64,000 nt of DNA from Theobroma cacao (taxonomy: Eukaryota > Streptophyta > Magnoliopsida > Malvales > Malvaceae), in NCBI RefSeq assembly GCF_000208745.1, contig NC_030857.1, positions 19,529,399 to 19,593,398 on the forward strand, read 5' to 3'. Of this stretch, positions 1 to 12,061 are shown in pieces (positions within the stretch are counted from its first letter, which is position 1; every line of letters begins with the position of its first letter). Position numbers and translations under genes: made by a program. The notes below the pieces were generated by a model. It was not told the origin of the DNA, did no database searches, and was given only the letters and a program-made list of their open reading frames with translations.

Positions 1-1
1 T

Positions 2-148
2 TTGGTGTCCAGAAGGAGGAAATCAAATAGTGAGGTGCCCTATATTCCTATTGAAGATGCTTCCTCAAAAGAAGGTGAGATCTCAAAGACAGATGGAGTC
101 GATGGAGATTCTACCTCTCGGTATTTCCCTACAGACACATACCCATGA
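2..148 (+). pseudogene. E1 ORF1, C-terminal end only
   Basis: This is the last 48 codons of ORF1 in frame 2, open to a TGA at 146-148. It begins LVSRRRKSNSEVPYIP, which aligns with VSRRRKSDSEILYIP near the end of E9 ORF1, and continues with an acidic, serine-rich tail. The TGA overlaps the ORF2 ATG (145-147) as ATGA, the arrangement found in the other copies. The rest of ORF1 lies left of the window. It is classed as a pseudogene because the element is dead, although this fragment itself is uninterrupted. Confidence 0.8.
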
Positions 149-3100
149 TAAGTTCTTTAATATGGAATGTACGGGGTGTTGGTGGAAAACACATCCAAAT
201 ATGAATAAAAAAATTAAAGATGCTGCATAACATTAAAATCCTGGCTATTCTAGAACCAATGGTACATGGTTCTCAAATTGAATGTTATAGATTGAGGCTT
301 GGCTTTGATGGTGTGATAGCCAATTCTTCATAGAAAATTTGGCTTTTCTAGGCTCATGATGTCCACTGTTCAATACAGTTTGATCATCCTCAATGCCTTC
401 ATGCAAAAATTTCTTTGTTGTGGCTTTCATTCTTATTTCAAACCTCTTTTATATATGCTAAATGCACTAGACTAAAAAGGCAAAATTTATTAATTTTTTT
501 TAGAGATGTAGCTGTTGGAATTAATGAACTGTGGCTTGCATGAGGTGATTTCAATGTAATTTTTAATAGGGAGGAAGGCCCTTAGGTGCAGAACCACATG
601 TCGGCTCCATGGAGGATTTTACATCGACTATTTTTTATTGTGGCTTGTTGGATGCAGGTTTTGAAAGGGATAAGTTCACATGGACAAATTCCCATATGTT
701 TCAAAGATTAGACAGAGTAGTTTATAATGTGCAGTGGGGTGAAAATTTGCAAATACACGGGTCTAACATTTAAATAATGATGGTTCTAACCATTGCCCAT
801 TATTAATTTCCAGCTTAGAGACTTCAGTTAAACATCCTTCTTCCTTTCGATTTTTACATGCTTAGTTGAAACATCATGACCTTATGAGTTTTGCTGATAG
901 GATTTGGAAGGAACCAATACACGGCACCGGGTTGATGGGTTTTTGGCTCAAGCAAAAACGGTTGAAAAAGGCTTTGAAAGACTGGAATAAAAATGTTTTT
1001 AGTGATATATTTAGTAATATCAGAGCTGCTAAATAGCATGCAGTAGAGAGTGAAAAATTATTTGAATAGGAGCAGTCTCTTGCCAACAAAGTGCAGCTTA
1101 ATCAGTCGTGTGCAAAACTCAATCATTTGCTCAATATTGAGGAAGCATTTTGGCAACAAAAATCTGGTGTTAGTTGGTTAGTTGAGAGAGAGCGTAACAC
1201 AAAATTTTTCCATATGCGGTTGTAGAAAAAAAGAGTGAAAAACTGCATTTTTAAAATAAAAACCGAGGATGGTATTATGCTGGAAAACCAAAAATAGATT
1301 GGAGTGTCTGCTATTGAATATTTTGCTAAATTGTTAAAGCTGAAGCAACGGATTTGACCAGGTTCAATGCTGATTTAATTCCTCATTTGATTTTTAACAT
1401 GGATAACCAAGCTTTATGTGCAAAACCGACAATGCAAGAAGTGAAAGAAGTTGTTTATGTTATTGACAAGGACAGTGCGGCAGGTCCTGACAGGTTTTCC
1501 TCATTATTTTATCAACAGTGCTGGTATATAATTGTGGAAGATCTCTTGATTGCTGTAAGAGATTTCTTCTCCGAATCTTCTCTGCCGAAAGGGGTAACTT
1601 CTACAACTTTCGTCCTCTTAGCTAAAAAATCAGATGTAGAGTCTTGGAGTGATTTTTGCCTTATCAGTCTATGTACTGTTTTTAATAAAATAATTACTAA
1701 ATTATTGGCGAACCGGTTAGCTAAAATATTATCATCTTTAATCTCGGATAACCAAAGTGGGTTTATAAGTGGTAGGTTAATTAGTGACAATATTCTCTTC
1801 GCACAAGAATTAGTCGGTAAAATTAACTACAAAGCTAGAGGGGGTAATGTGATTTTGAAAGTAGATATGATGAAAGCCTATGACAGATTAAATTGGGATT
1901 TTTTGTATTTAATCTTGGAGAAATTTGGTTTTAGTTGTCAGTGGATTGACATGAATAAAAGGTGCATTTCCAATTGCTGGTTCTCACTATTAGTCAATGG
2001 GCACTTGGTTGGCTACTTGAAATCCGAGAGAAGACTAAGACAAGGCGATTCTATTTCGCCGTTATTATTTATATTGGCAACAGAATATTTATCGAGAGGT
2101 ATTAATTCTATCTTTCCCAAATATAAATCATTACATTTTTATTCGGGATGCTCTCTAAATATTAGCCACCTTGCTTTCGCGAATGATATAATGATTTTTA
2201 CTAATGGAAGCAAATCAGCTTTGGAGAAAGTGCTTGGATTTTTACAGGAATATGAGCAAGCTTCGGGTCAAAAAATAAGTCAGTAGAAAAGTTGCTTTAT
2301 TACAGCTCCCTCTGTAACTAATTCCAGAAGGCAGATTATTGCTCAAACCACAAGCTTTCATCATAAGACTCTCCCTGTTACATACCTCGGAGTCCCTCCT
2401 TATAAAGGTCCAAAGAAAACGCTGCTTTTTGATTCACTTCTCTCCAAGATACGAGATAGGATCTCGGGCTGAGAAAACAAAGTTTTATCACCTAGTGGCC
2501 GCATCACACTAATACGGAGTGTTCTTTCTTTGCTGCCCATTTACTTACTTCAAGTTCTCAAGCCTCCGATATGTGTTATTGAAAAAATTGACAGACTTTT
2601 TAATAGTTTCGTTTGGGGAGATTCCTTGGACAGCAAACGGATACATTGGACATCTTGGAATAAAGTCACATTCCCAAGTTCCGAAGGTGGCCTAGATATA
2701 TGCAATTTGCAAGATACTTTTGAAGCTTTTTCTGCAAAACTTTGGTGGCATTTTCAAACATGTAATAATTTATGGACACAATATATGAAAGGCAAATACT
2801 GCAATAGGTGAATCCCTCACACACTAGCTCCTAAATTGCATGATTCGGCCACGTGGAAAAGGATGATTTGTGGTAGAGACATATTCGGGTAGCATATACA
2901 ATGGAAGATTGGTAAGAGTGATCTCCTTTTTTGGCATGATATATGGCTAAGTGACAAACCTCTGGTACACTCTTTTCCCTCATATTTGCACTCTATGACA
3001 AAAGTTAATTATTTTTTCATTAATAATATATGGGATGTGAACAAGTTGAAATATGTTTTACCTTATATGATTATTGATGAGATTTTGAGGATCCTAATTA

Positions 3101-4237
3101 GCAGAAATACAGCAGACACGGCATATTGGGCTTTAACTTAAAATGCAGAATTTAGCACAAAAGTGCTTGGGAGATTTCTTGCCAACTGCAGCCTAATTTT
3201 TCTTGGGGTAAATTGATATGGCACAAGAGCATTCCTGTAACGGTTTCATTCTTTTTATGGCGCCTAATGTAGAATTGGATCCCGATGGAATTAAGGATGA
3301 AATCGAAAGGCTTCCATTTAGCACCTAAGTGCCTATGTTGTTGTTCGAAGGAGTCTCTTCTACATGTCATTTGGGAAGGTACAATTGCACACTAGGTTTG
3401 GAATTTTTTACAAAATTCTTTCAAATCTATGTGCATAACCCTCAGAATGTTTTACATATTCTTCATGCATGGTACTATTCTGGTGACTATGCAAAACCTG
3501 GTCATATTCTCATTTTATTGCCATTACTTATAATGTGGTTCCTATAGGTTGAACGTAATGATGCTAAGCATAGGAAGCTAAAAATATATCCTGACAGAGT
3601 GATATGGAGGATTATGCAGATGTTGAGACAGCTCTATCAGGGTAACTTATTAAGTAAATGGCAATGGAAAGGAGATATTGATATTACGGCACATTGGGGA
3701 TTTCGGTATGAACAAGAGAGTCACGGTCATCCAAAAATTGTCTATTGGTCTAGACCATTGATGGGTGAGTTTAAGCTAAATGTAGATGGTAGCTCCAAAG
3801 AAGCTTTTCAGAATGCTGCAAGCGGAGGAGTTCTATGGGATCATACAATGATTTTTGGTTTTTTCAAAAATTTTGGACCTTACAGTTCTATATAGGTAGA
3901 GTTAATGGCATTACATCGAGGATTGCTTTTATGCAATGAATACAACATATCAAGAGTTTGGATAAAAATTGATGCGAAGACAATTGTACAAATGTTACAT
4001 GAGGGACATAAAGGATCTTCCCGGAACCGATACTTGCTGTCTTCTATCCGCCAATGCTTGAGTGGCATCTCCTATAGGATTTCATATATCCATCGTGAAG
4101 GTAATCAAGCTACTGACTATCTCTCCAACAAATGGCATACACATCAAAACCTGCAGGTATTTTCAGAAGTCGAAGGTGAACTCAGAGGTATGATTAGATT
4201 AGATAAAAGTAATTTACCCTATGTTCGTTTTAAATAA
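145..4237 (+). pseudogene. E1 ORF2: endonuclease-RT-zf-RVT-RNase H polyprotein, decayed
   Basis: The start codon is at 145 (MISSLIWNVRGV, the APE-type endonuclease N-terminus) and the stop at 4235-4237, after PYVRFK. The span is 4093 nt against 4104 nt for the intact design. An early TAG sits near 331 in the QKIW motif, and a one-base loss near 570 follows the DFN motif. The longest open piece, 1354-2286, covers most of the RT (NQSGF, DMMKAYDRL, RQGDSISPL). The RT active site reads FAND instead of FADD (AAT at 2182-2184), which would abolish catalysis. A one-base loss near 3163 shifts the zf-RVT region to frame 2. The RNase H region at 3770-4170 keeps NVDGSS, IDAK and ATDYLS, but a stop interrupts it near 3893. 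Confidence 0.88.
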
Positions 4238-4490
4238 AGGTAAAAGAGTAGTACTTCTAATTTATTTTTGTTCTTATTATTTTTCTTTTCTTGATAATTC
4301 AAACTCTTGTAAAATGGAAGTGTTGAAATTTTATGATTTCATTCAAAAATATGCACATAAAATGATACCTTCCTACCTAGGTACCCTTCCAAATTCTCTT
4401 CAATCTCATGTAACTCTGGAGGTTCGGTTTATGTCTCCCTCTATATTGTACTTAATTTTTTCGTTTATTAATAAAATAATTATAGGGTAG
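4221..4490 (+). CDS. E1 candidate ORF3 (89 codons) in the 3' UTR
   Basis: This frame opens with an ATG inside the last codons of ORF2 (17-nt overlap) and stays open to the TAG within the conserved 3'-terminal hairpin. It begins MFVLNKGKRVVLLIYF and has a hydrophobic N-terminal third. Similar frames occupy the same place in E7, E8 and, up to a late frameshift, E9. I recognise no protein family. It may be a chance open frame in a conserved non-coding 3' UTR, because substitution bias between copies is weak. Confidence 0.3.
   Translation: MFVLNKGKRVVLLIYFCSYYFSFLDNSNSCKMEVLKFYDFIQKYAHKMIPSYLGTLPNSLQSHVTLEVRFMSPSILYLIFSFINKIIIG
4316..4373 (+). other. E1 3'-UTR hairpin HP2
   Basis: The outer arms GGAAG/CTTCC and inner arms ATTTTATG/CATAAAAT enclose a short apical region. 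The outer arm differs from the other copies but stays complementary. Confidence 0.6.
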
Positions 4491-4500
4491 CTAGGCCTTG
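4483..4500 (+). other. E1 3'-terminal hairpin HP1
   Basis: TAGGG, an 8-nt loop (TAGCTAGG), then CCTTG. As RNA this is a 5-bp stem with two G-U wobbles, 17 nt before the A-run. An AATAAAA polyadenylation-like motif lies just upstream (4470-4476). Confidence 0.6.
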
Positions 4501-4661
4501 CGAAAATTTTCAGCATTAAAAAAAAACTTTAAAAATCTAAAAAGTTCCTTGAAAACACTTTAAAAATCCTTTAAAATCCATAAAAAAAACTTTAAAATGC
4601 TTAAAATGACCTTAAACATCTTTAAAAAAGCCTAAAAATCATTAAAAAAAAACCTTAAGAA

Positions 4662-5736
4662 TGTTGGTCCCTGTAATATTTGCTAAGAGGGGGTGAATAG
4701 CACAATTTGGCTCTTGACAAGATTGGAAACTAATTTCCAGAATCTTAAGAAAACAAAAACCGAGTATAAAATGCACAGCAATTGAGAATGGTTTGATCCA
4801 AGACCTACATCCACTACCTTGATTATCCAACCAAGGATTTTCTCACAAACTCACTAACAACTGGTGAAATTCATAAGCTTCCACCAAGCTTTTACAATAG
4901 CTTTTACCAAGCTCAGCCACAACCTTTTACACTAGTTTTTCACGGGCTCAACTAAAACCCAAAGAGGTTTTCCAAGGCTCAACCACAACCTTTGACAATC
5001 AAGCTATCCCAAGCTTGAACAACCCCTTAGAGTGACTCCCTCACTCTAAGAATACAAGAGAAGTAGTAAAAGAAAGTACCTATGATCACTGGATGATCTG
5101 ATTAGTACAAGATTGAGTGCTAAATACAAATGCAAACAGTAGGCGTTTAAGTGCAGACAAGTTCAATGAAGCTTTTCTGGTTTTTCTACTTTCTATAGCT
5201 CAAATCTAATTCAAGGCTTCTCTAAACTTGTTTCTAATTGTTGGAAGACCCTTTTATACTTGGAGATTCAACTCTGATGGCAGTTTGGCAGTTTATATCC
5301 GTTGGAAACAGTTGAGAATGAGTTCTAGCCGTTAATCTATCTTGTAGTGCTCTGGTTCAAATTGCAGACAAAGAGCTCTTAGTCGACTAACTTGGTTGAC
5401 TAAGTTGGTTTTGTTTCTGGTTTGTAGATTCTGGCTGAGAGTACTTAGTCGACTGACTTGGTTGACTAAATTGATTCTGTTTCTCAAACTCTTCAGCCTG
5501 TCGTTTCTCCAATTTGAAATTTGGTCAACCAATGTTCTTCCTTGTTTTACCAATAAGCTTCCTCCTTGTAATTAAGTTACATCTTATTAATTTTATCTCT
5601 CTTTTTCTATCAAAAATACTTTTTGAAAAGTTAATAAATTAATTTCATATATTAATTTCCTGCACACTCAAGTAAAGGTATTTGGCACAAATAAATGAGA
5701 ATGTTTTATTATCATAAAAAACTAATGGAGCCAACA
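4662..5736. mobile_element. Solo-LTR-like or small LTR-type element inserted in the satellite
   Basis: This 1075-bp sequence differs from the surrounding satellite. It starts TGTTGG and ends CCAACA, the TG...CA ends of LTRs, and is flanked by a 5-bp direct duplication AAGAA (4657-4661 and 5737-5741). Near the left end it carries CTAAGAGGGGGTGAATAGC. An imperfect tandem duplication (5380-5500) contains TTAGTCGACT and GGTTGACTAA. I see no gag-pol coding sequence, so a solo LTR is the simplest reading; a non-autonomous LTR-type element is the alternative. The strand is undetermined. Confidence 0.75.
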
Positions 5737-5944
5737 AAGAAATCCTTAAAATTCGTAATAAATAATTAAAAAAATTAAAAATCCTTTACAAACATAAAAA
5801 ATCTTTCAAATTCTTTGAAAAATCTCTTAAAAACTTTAAGTATGCTTAAAAGGATATGAAAAATGCTTAAAAATCCACGAAAAAACTTTAAAAATTCATC
5901 AAAAGACTTCAAAAAATTTTTAAAAATGCTTTAAAAAAACCTTA

Positions 5945-6015
5945 AAAAATCTATCTAATCTAATCTAATCTAAAAATTTATGACCCCCACCCTCCATGGA
6001 TGGGTAGCCAATAAA
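5945..6015. other. Small non-satellite island with TAATC tandem repeats
   Basis: Four or so TCTAA/TAATC units are followed by GACCCCCACCCTCCATGG and GGTAGCCAAT, a GC-rich stretch unlike the satellite around it. It could be a remnant of an inserted element or an old repair filler. I cannot identify it. Confidence 0.4.
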
Positions 6016-9000
6016 AAAAAAACCTCAAAAAATCTATAAAATTTCATGAAAATACCTTTAACATCCTTTGAAATCCATTAAAAAAAACTTTAAAAATGCT
6101 TAAAATGACCTTAAACATCCTTGAAAAGAGTCTAAAAATCCTTGAAAAAATTTTAAAAAATTCATAAAATTTCATAAAAACGCCTTTAAAATCCTTTGAA
6201 ATATATAAAAGAACCTTAAAAATGCTTAAAATGACCTTAAACATCCTTAAAAAAAACTTTAAAATCTTTGAAAAAACCTTAAAAAATCTGTAAATTCTTA
6301 ATAAATAATTTAAAAAATTTAAAAATCTCTTAAAAACATCAAAAGCTTTCAAATTTCTTGAAAAATCTCTTAAAAACCTTAAATATGCTTAAAAGGATCT
6401 TCAAAATGCTTAAAAATTCATGAAAAAAAACCTTAAAAGTGTTTCAAAAGACTTTAAAAATACAAAAAAAAATGCTTTAAAAAAGCCCAAAAAATGCATA
6501 AAATTTCATGAAAACACCTTAAAAATCCTTTGAAATCAATAAAAACAATGTTAAAAATTCTTAAAATGACCTTAAACATCTTTAAAAAGAGCCTAAAAAT
6601 CCTTGAAACAACCTTAAAAAATCTTTAAAATTCATAATTAATAATTAAAAAAGTTCAAAATCCCTTCAAAATATAAAAAATCTTTCAAATTCCTTGAAAA
6701 ATCTCTTAAAAACCTTAAATATGCTTAAAAGGATCTTAAAAATACTTAAAAATTCATGAAAAAAAACCTTAAAAATGCTAACAAAAACTTCAAAAATCTT
6801 TAAAAAATAACTTAAAAAACCTTAAAAATCTATAAAATTCCTTGCAAACACCTTAATAATCCTTTGAAATTCATGAAATAAATCTTAAAAATGCTTAAAA
6901 TGATATGAAACATTCTTAAAAAGAACCTAAAAATACTTGAAAAAGCATTTAAAAATCTTTAAAATTAGTAATGAATAATTAAAAAAAATTAAAAATCCTT
7001 TAAAAACAACAAAAAACTTTCAAAACCATGAAAAATCCCTTAAAATGATTAAAATGACCTTAAACATCCTGAGAAAGAGCCTAAAAATCATCAAAAAAAT
7101 CTTTAAAAAGCTTTAAAATTCGTAATAAATAATTAAAAAAATTAAAATCTCTTAAAAACATAAAAAATCTTTCAAATTCCTTGCAAAATCTATTAAAAAC
7201 CTTAAATATGCTAAAAAAGATCTTAAAAATGCTTAAAAATCTATGAAAAAACCTTCAAGATGCCTTACACTATCTCAAAAATCTTTAAAAAAATGCTTCA
7301 AAAAACCCTAAAAAATACTTAAAATTCTTGGAAAACACCTTAAAAATCCTTGAAAAAAACCTTAAAGTATCCTTAAAATTCGTAATAAATAATTAAAAAA
7401 ATTAAAAATCCCGTACAAACATTAAAAGTCTTTCAAATTCTTTCAAAAATCTCTTAAAAACCTTAAATATGCTTAAAAGGATCTTAAAAATGCTTAAAAA
7501 TCTGTAAAAAAAACCTTAAAAATGCTTCAAAAGATTTCAAAAATCTTTAAAAAAAGCTTTACGAAACTTTAAAAATTTTTAAAATTCTTTAGAAACATTT
7601 TAAAAATCTTTTAAAATCCATGAAAAAAACCTTAAAAATGCATCAAAAGACTTCAAAAAGATTTAAAAAATGACTTTAAAAACCTTAAAAATCTATAAAT
7701 TTCCATGAGAACACCTTAAAAATCCTTTGAAATCCACGAAAAAACCTTAAAAATGGTTAAAATGCCTTAAACATTCTCAAAAAGGGCCTAAAAATCCATG
7801 AAAAAATATTGAAAAATCTTTAAAATTCGTAATAAATACTTCAAAAAATTAAAAATTTCTTAAAAACTACAAAAATCTTTCAAATTCATTGCAAAATCTC
7901 GTAAAAACTTTAAATATGCTTAAAAGTGTCTTAAAAATGCTTAAAAATACATGAGAAAAACCTTAAAGATGCTTCAAAATACTTCAAAAAAATTTTAAAA
8001 ATGCTTTAAAAAACCCTAAAAAATACTTAAAATTCCTTGAAACCACCTTAAAAATCCTTTGAAATCCATAAAAAAATCCTTAAAAATGCTTCAAATAACC
8101 TTAAACATCCTCAAAAAGAGCCTAAAAATCCTTAAAGTATCCTTAAAACTCGTAATAATAATTAAAAAAAATTAAAAATCCCTAACAAACATAAATAATC
8201 TTTCAAAGTCCTTGAAAAAATCTCTAAAAAACCTTAGAAAAGCATAAAAATCAATGAACAAAACCTTAAGAATGCTTCAAAAGACTTCAAAAATCTTTAA
8301 AAAGTAATTTACAAAACCTTAAAAATTTTTAAAATTTCTTGAAAACATCTTAAAAATCCTTTAAAATCCACGAAAAAAACCTTAAAAATGCTTCAAAAGA
8401 CTTCAAAATATTTTTTTAAAATGACTTAAAAAACCTTAAAAATCCATAAATTTCTATGAAAACACCTTAAAAATCTTTTGAAATCCATAAAAAAAACCTT
8501 AAAAATGCTTAAAATGCCTTAAACATCTTCAAAAAGAGCTTAAAAATCTTTAAAAAAACCTTAAGAAATCTTTAAAATTCGTAATAAATAATTAAAAAAA
8601 TTCAAAATCCCTTAAAAACATAAATAATTCTTTCAAATTCCTTGAAAAATCTCTTACAAACCTTAAATATGCTTAAAAGGATCTTAAAAATGCATAAAAA
8701 TCTATAAAAAAAAACACTTAAAAATATTACAAAAGACTTCAAAAACCTATAAAAAATAACTTTAAAAACCTTAAAAATCCATAAAATTCCTTGCAAACAC
8801 CTTAAAAATCCTTCAAAATCCATGAAAAAAACCTTAAAGATGCTAATGATGATATGAAGCATCCTTAAAAAAAGCCTAAAAATCCTTGAAAAAGCATTAA
8901 AAATTCTCAAAATTCGTAATAAATAATTAAAATATTAAAAATCCTTTAAAAAAATAAAAAAAATTTCAAATTCCTTGAAAAATCTCTTAAAAATTTTAAA

Positions 9001-10015
9001 TATGCTTAAAAGGATCTTAAAAATGCTTTAAAATCTATGAAAGAAACCTTAAAAATGCTTCAAAAGACTTCAAAAATCTTTAAAAAATTCTTTAAAAAAT
9101 CATATAAAATCTTTAAAATTCCTTGAAAACACCTTAAAAATCCTTTGAACTCCATGAAAAAAACCTTAAAAATGATTATACCTTAAACATTCTTCAAAAG
9201 AGCCTAAAAAAATCATTGAAAAAATCTTAAAAAATCCTTAAAATTCATAATAAATAATTAAAAAAATTAAAAATATCTTAAATACATCGAAAATCTTTCA
9301 AATTCCTTGTAAAATCTCCTGAAAACCTTAAATATGTTAAAAAGGATCTTAAAAATGCTTAAAAATCTATAAAAAAACCTTTAAGATGCTTCAAAATATT
9401 TCAAAAATCTTTAAATAACCCGAATAAATACTTAAAATTCTTTAAAAATCCTTTGAAATCCATAAAAAAAAACTGAAAAATACTTCAAATGACCTTAAAC
9501 ATACCTAAAAAGAACCTAAAAATCCTTGAAAAGACCTTAAATATGCTTAAAAGGATCTTAAAAATGCTTACAAATCCATTAAAAGAAACTTAAAAGTGCT
9601 TCAAAAGACTTCAAAAATCTTTAAAAACCTTAAAAATATTTAGAATTCCTTGAAAACAACTCAAAAATACTTTAAAATTGATAAAACAAAAAACCTTTAA
9701 AATGCTTCAAAAGACTTCAAAAATCTTTTACAAATGACTTAAAAAACTTTAAAAATCGATAAAATTTCACGAAAACACTTGAAAAATCCGTTAAAATTAA
9801 AAAAGCCTTAAAAATACTTAAAATGACCTTAAACATCTTTAAAAAGAGCCTAAAAATCCTTGAAAAAACCTTAAAAAATTCTTAAAATATGCAATAAATA
9901 ATTAAAAAAATTAAAAATCCCTTAAAAACATCAAAAATCTTAAAAAATGTGCTTAAAAGGATCTTAAAAAATGCTTAAAAATCTATGAAAAAAACCTTAA
10001 AAATGCTTCCAAAGA

Positions 10016-11584
10016 TTTCAAAGGATTTTTAAGGAGTTTTTACAATATTTTATGAAATTTTAAGGTTTTTTAAAGCATTTTTTAAAGATTTTTGAACTCT
10101 TTTGAATTATTTTTAAGGTTTTTTTCATGGATTTCAAAGGATTTTTAAGGAGTTTTGAAAGAATTTTAAGGATTTTTAATTTTTTAAGCATTTTTTAAAG
10201 ATTTTTGAAGTATTTTGAAGCATTTTTAAAGTTTTTTTCATGGATTTTTAAGCATTTTTAAGATCCTTTTAAGCATATTTAAGGTTTTTAAGAGATTTTT
10301 CATGAAATTTGAATGGTTTTTGATGTTTTTAAAGGATTTAAAATTTCTTTAATTATTTAATACGAATTTTAAGCTTTTTTATGGATTTTTTCAAGTTTTT
10401 TTTTTTACTCTTTTTAAGGTTGTTTAAGGTCATTTTAAGCATTTTAAGGTTTTTTTATGGATTTCAAAGGATTTTTAAGGAGTATTTAAGAAATTTTAAG
10501 GAATTTTAAAGTTTTTTAAGATTTTTGAAGTCTTTTCAAACATTTTAAGGTTTTTTTTTCAAGGATTTCAAAGGATTTTTAAGGAGTTTTCAAGGAATTT
10601 TAAAGATTTTTAAAGTTTTCTAAGGCATTTTAAAAAGATTTTTGAAGTATTTTGAACCATTTTTAACTCTTTTTTCATATATTTCTAAGTATTTTTAAGA
10701 TCTTTTAAAGAATATTTAAAGTTTTTAAGAGATTTTTCATGAAATTTGAAAGATTTTTGTTGTTTTTAAAGGATTTTAAATTTCTTTAATTCTTTATTAT
10801 GAATTTTAAGCATTTTTTAAGTTTTTTACAAGTTTTTTTGGCGTCTTTTTAAGGATGTTTAAGGTCATTTTAAGCACTTTTAAGATTTTTTTATGAATTT
10901 CAAAGGATTTTTAAGGAGTTTTAAAGGAATTTTATGAAATTTTAAAGTTTTTTAAAGTAGTTTTTAAAGATTTTTGAAGTCTTTTGAATTATTTTTAAGG
11001 TTTTTTTCATGGATTTCAAAGGATTTTTAAGGAGTTTTGAAAGATTTTAAGGATTTTTAAAGTTTTTTAAAGCATTTTTAAAATAATTTTGAAGTATTTT
11101 ACAACATTTTTAAAGCTTTTTTCATGGCTTTTTATGCATTTTTAGATCCTTTTAAGCATATTTAAGAGTTTTAGAGATTTTTCATGAAATTTGAAAGATT
11201 TTTGATGTTTTTAAAGGATTTTAAATTTCTTTAATTATTTATTATGAATTTTAAGCAATTTTTATGTTTTTTTCAAGTTTTTTTTACTCTTTTTAAGGAT
11301 GTTTAAGGTCATTTTAAGCATTTTTAAGGTTTTTTTAATGGATTTCGAAGGATTTTTAAGGAGTTTTTAAGGAATTTTAAGGGATTTTCAGGTTTTTTTA
11401 AAGCTTTTTTTAAAAGATTTTTGAAGTCTTTTGAAGCATTTTTAAGGTTTTTTTAATGGATTTCAAAGCATTTTTTAAAGATTTTTGAAGTATTTTTAAG
11501 GTTTTTTCAAGGATTTTTAGGCTTTTTTTAAAGATTTTAAAGGTCATTTTAAGTAATTTTTAGGTTTTTTTTCATGATTTAAAA
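10016..11584 (-). repeat. AT-rich satellite array, inverted orientation
   Basis: From about 10016 the same satellite is read from the other strand (for example GGATTTTTAAGG and TTTCATGGATTTCAAAGG). The landmark now appears as AATTATTTATTATGAATTTT near 10345, 10780 and 11230, spaced about 440 bp. The switch occurs within GATTTCAAAGG, which fits both orientations. The array ends where TTTAGGG-like repeats begin near 11585. I see no gene. Confidence 0.85.
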
Positions 11585-11662
11585 GGGTTTAGGGTTTAGG
11601 GTTTAGGATTTAGGATTTAGGTTCATGGTTAGGGTTAAGGGTTCAGGGTTCAAGGTTGAGGG
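11585..11662 (+). repeat. Telomere-repeat block T0 (degenerate)
   Basis: GGGTTTAGGG units pass into variants (TTAAGGG, TTCAGGG, TTCAAGG, TTGAGGG). The block lies between the inverted satellite and the T-run of E2 and is the most proximal of nine such blocks. It contains the shared variant string GGTTCAGGGTTCAAGGTT. Confidence 0.85.
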
Positions 11663-11687
11663 TTTTTTTTTATGTTGGAAATTCACA

Positions 11688-11705
11688 CAGGGCCCAACTA
11701 CCTTG
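11688..11705 (-). other. E2 3'-terminal hairpin HP1
   Basis: On - the arms are CAAGG and CCCTG around the loop TAGTTGGG, giving one A-C mismatch. E2 is one of two copies in which the stem is imperfect by a mismatch. Confidence 0.5.
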
Positions 11706-11940
11706 TTAAATTTTATTAATAACGAAATAAGAAGTAAAAATGAGGGGGACATAAACCGTACCTCCAAGTTACATGATCATAAGAGAGTTTTAGAGAACCA
11801 CCTAGTGTAAGAAAATCTATTTTATGTGCATAACTTTTGATGCTACAATAAAATAGATATTCCCTAGTATTACATTGAGACCATATACTAAGATAACATT
11901 TAAAACAGAAAATGTAAGTAAGCAAAGCACCTAGAAATGG

Positions 11941-11991
11941 GTGTTTCATTTTATAACCATCTTTTTTACTATCGTCATAAAATTGAAACAC
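11941..11991 (-). other. E2 3'-UTR hairpin HP2
   Basis: The outer arms GTGTTTCA/TGAAACAC continue into TTTTAT/ATAAAA with one bulge, giving a stem of roughly 15 bp. Confidence 0.6.
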
Positions 11992-12061
11992 ATCCATATT
12001 ACAAAAGTCTATGTGAAAAACTAAATAAGGAAAATAAACTAGGAGTACTACTCCTTTACAT

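Larger units (their letters stand above)
1..4526 (+). mobile_element. E1: decayed plant L1-like LINE, + strand, 5' end outside window
   Basis: The window opens inside ORF1 of this element and runs through ORF2, the 3' UTR and a 9-nt A-run at 4518-4526. It is the only LINE on the + strand. Its A-run passes straight into AT-rich satellite, with no telomere repeats, unlike all the minus-strand copies. Many stops and several frameshifts show it is dead. Its ORF1 C-terminus (RRRKSNSE, then an acidic stretch, ending FPTDTYP) most resembles that of E9, at the far right of the window. Confidence 0.9.
4527..10015 (+). repeat. AT-rich satellite array, forward orientation
   Basis: The array is built from degenerate units rich in CCTTAAAAATGCTTAAAA. 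A landmark close to AATTCGTAATAAATAATT recurs near 5752, 6290, 6620, 6965, 7115, 7380, 7825, 8145, 8580, 8915, 9240 and 9885. Spacing is often 320-345 bp, with shorter and longer intervals, so the basic unit is about 330 bp made of shorter subrepeats. It is interrupted by the TG...CA element at 4662-5736 and by a small non-satellite island near 5950-6010. I see no gene here; short open frames are low-complexity and Phe/Lys-rich by composition. Confidence 0.85.

Noticed and set aside
6044..6352. Minus-strand open frames in the satellite (also 8602-8910), Phe/Lys/Ile-rich
   Set aside because: They are low-complexity translations of AT-rich repeats with few stop-forming words; they have no domain and do not recur as a conserved frame.
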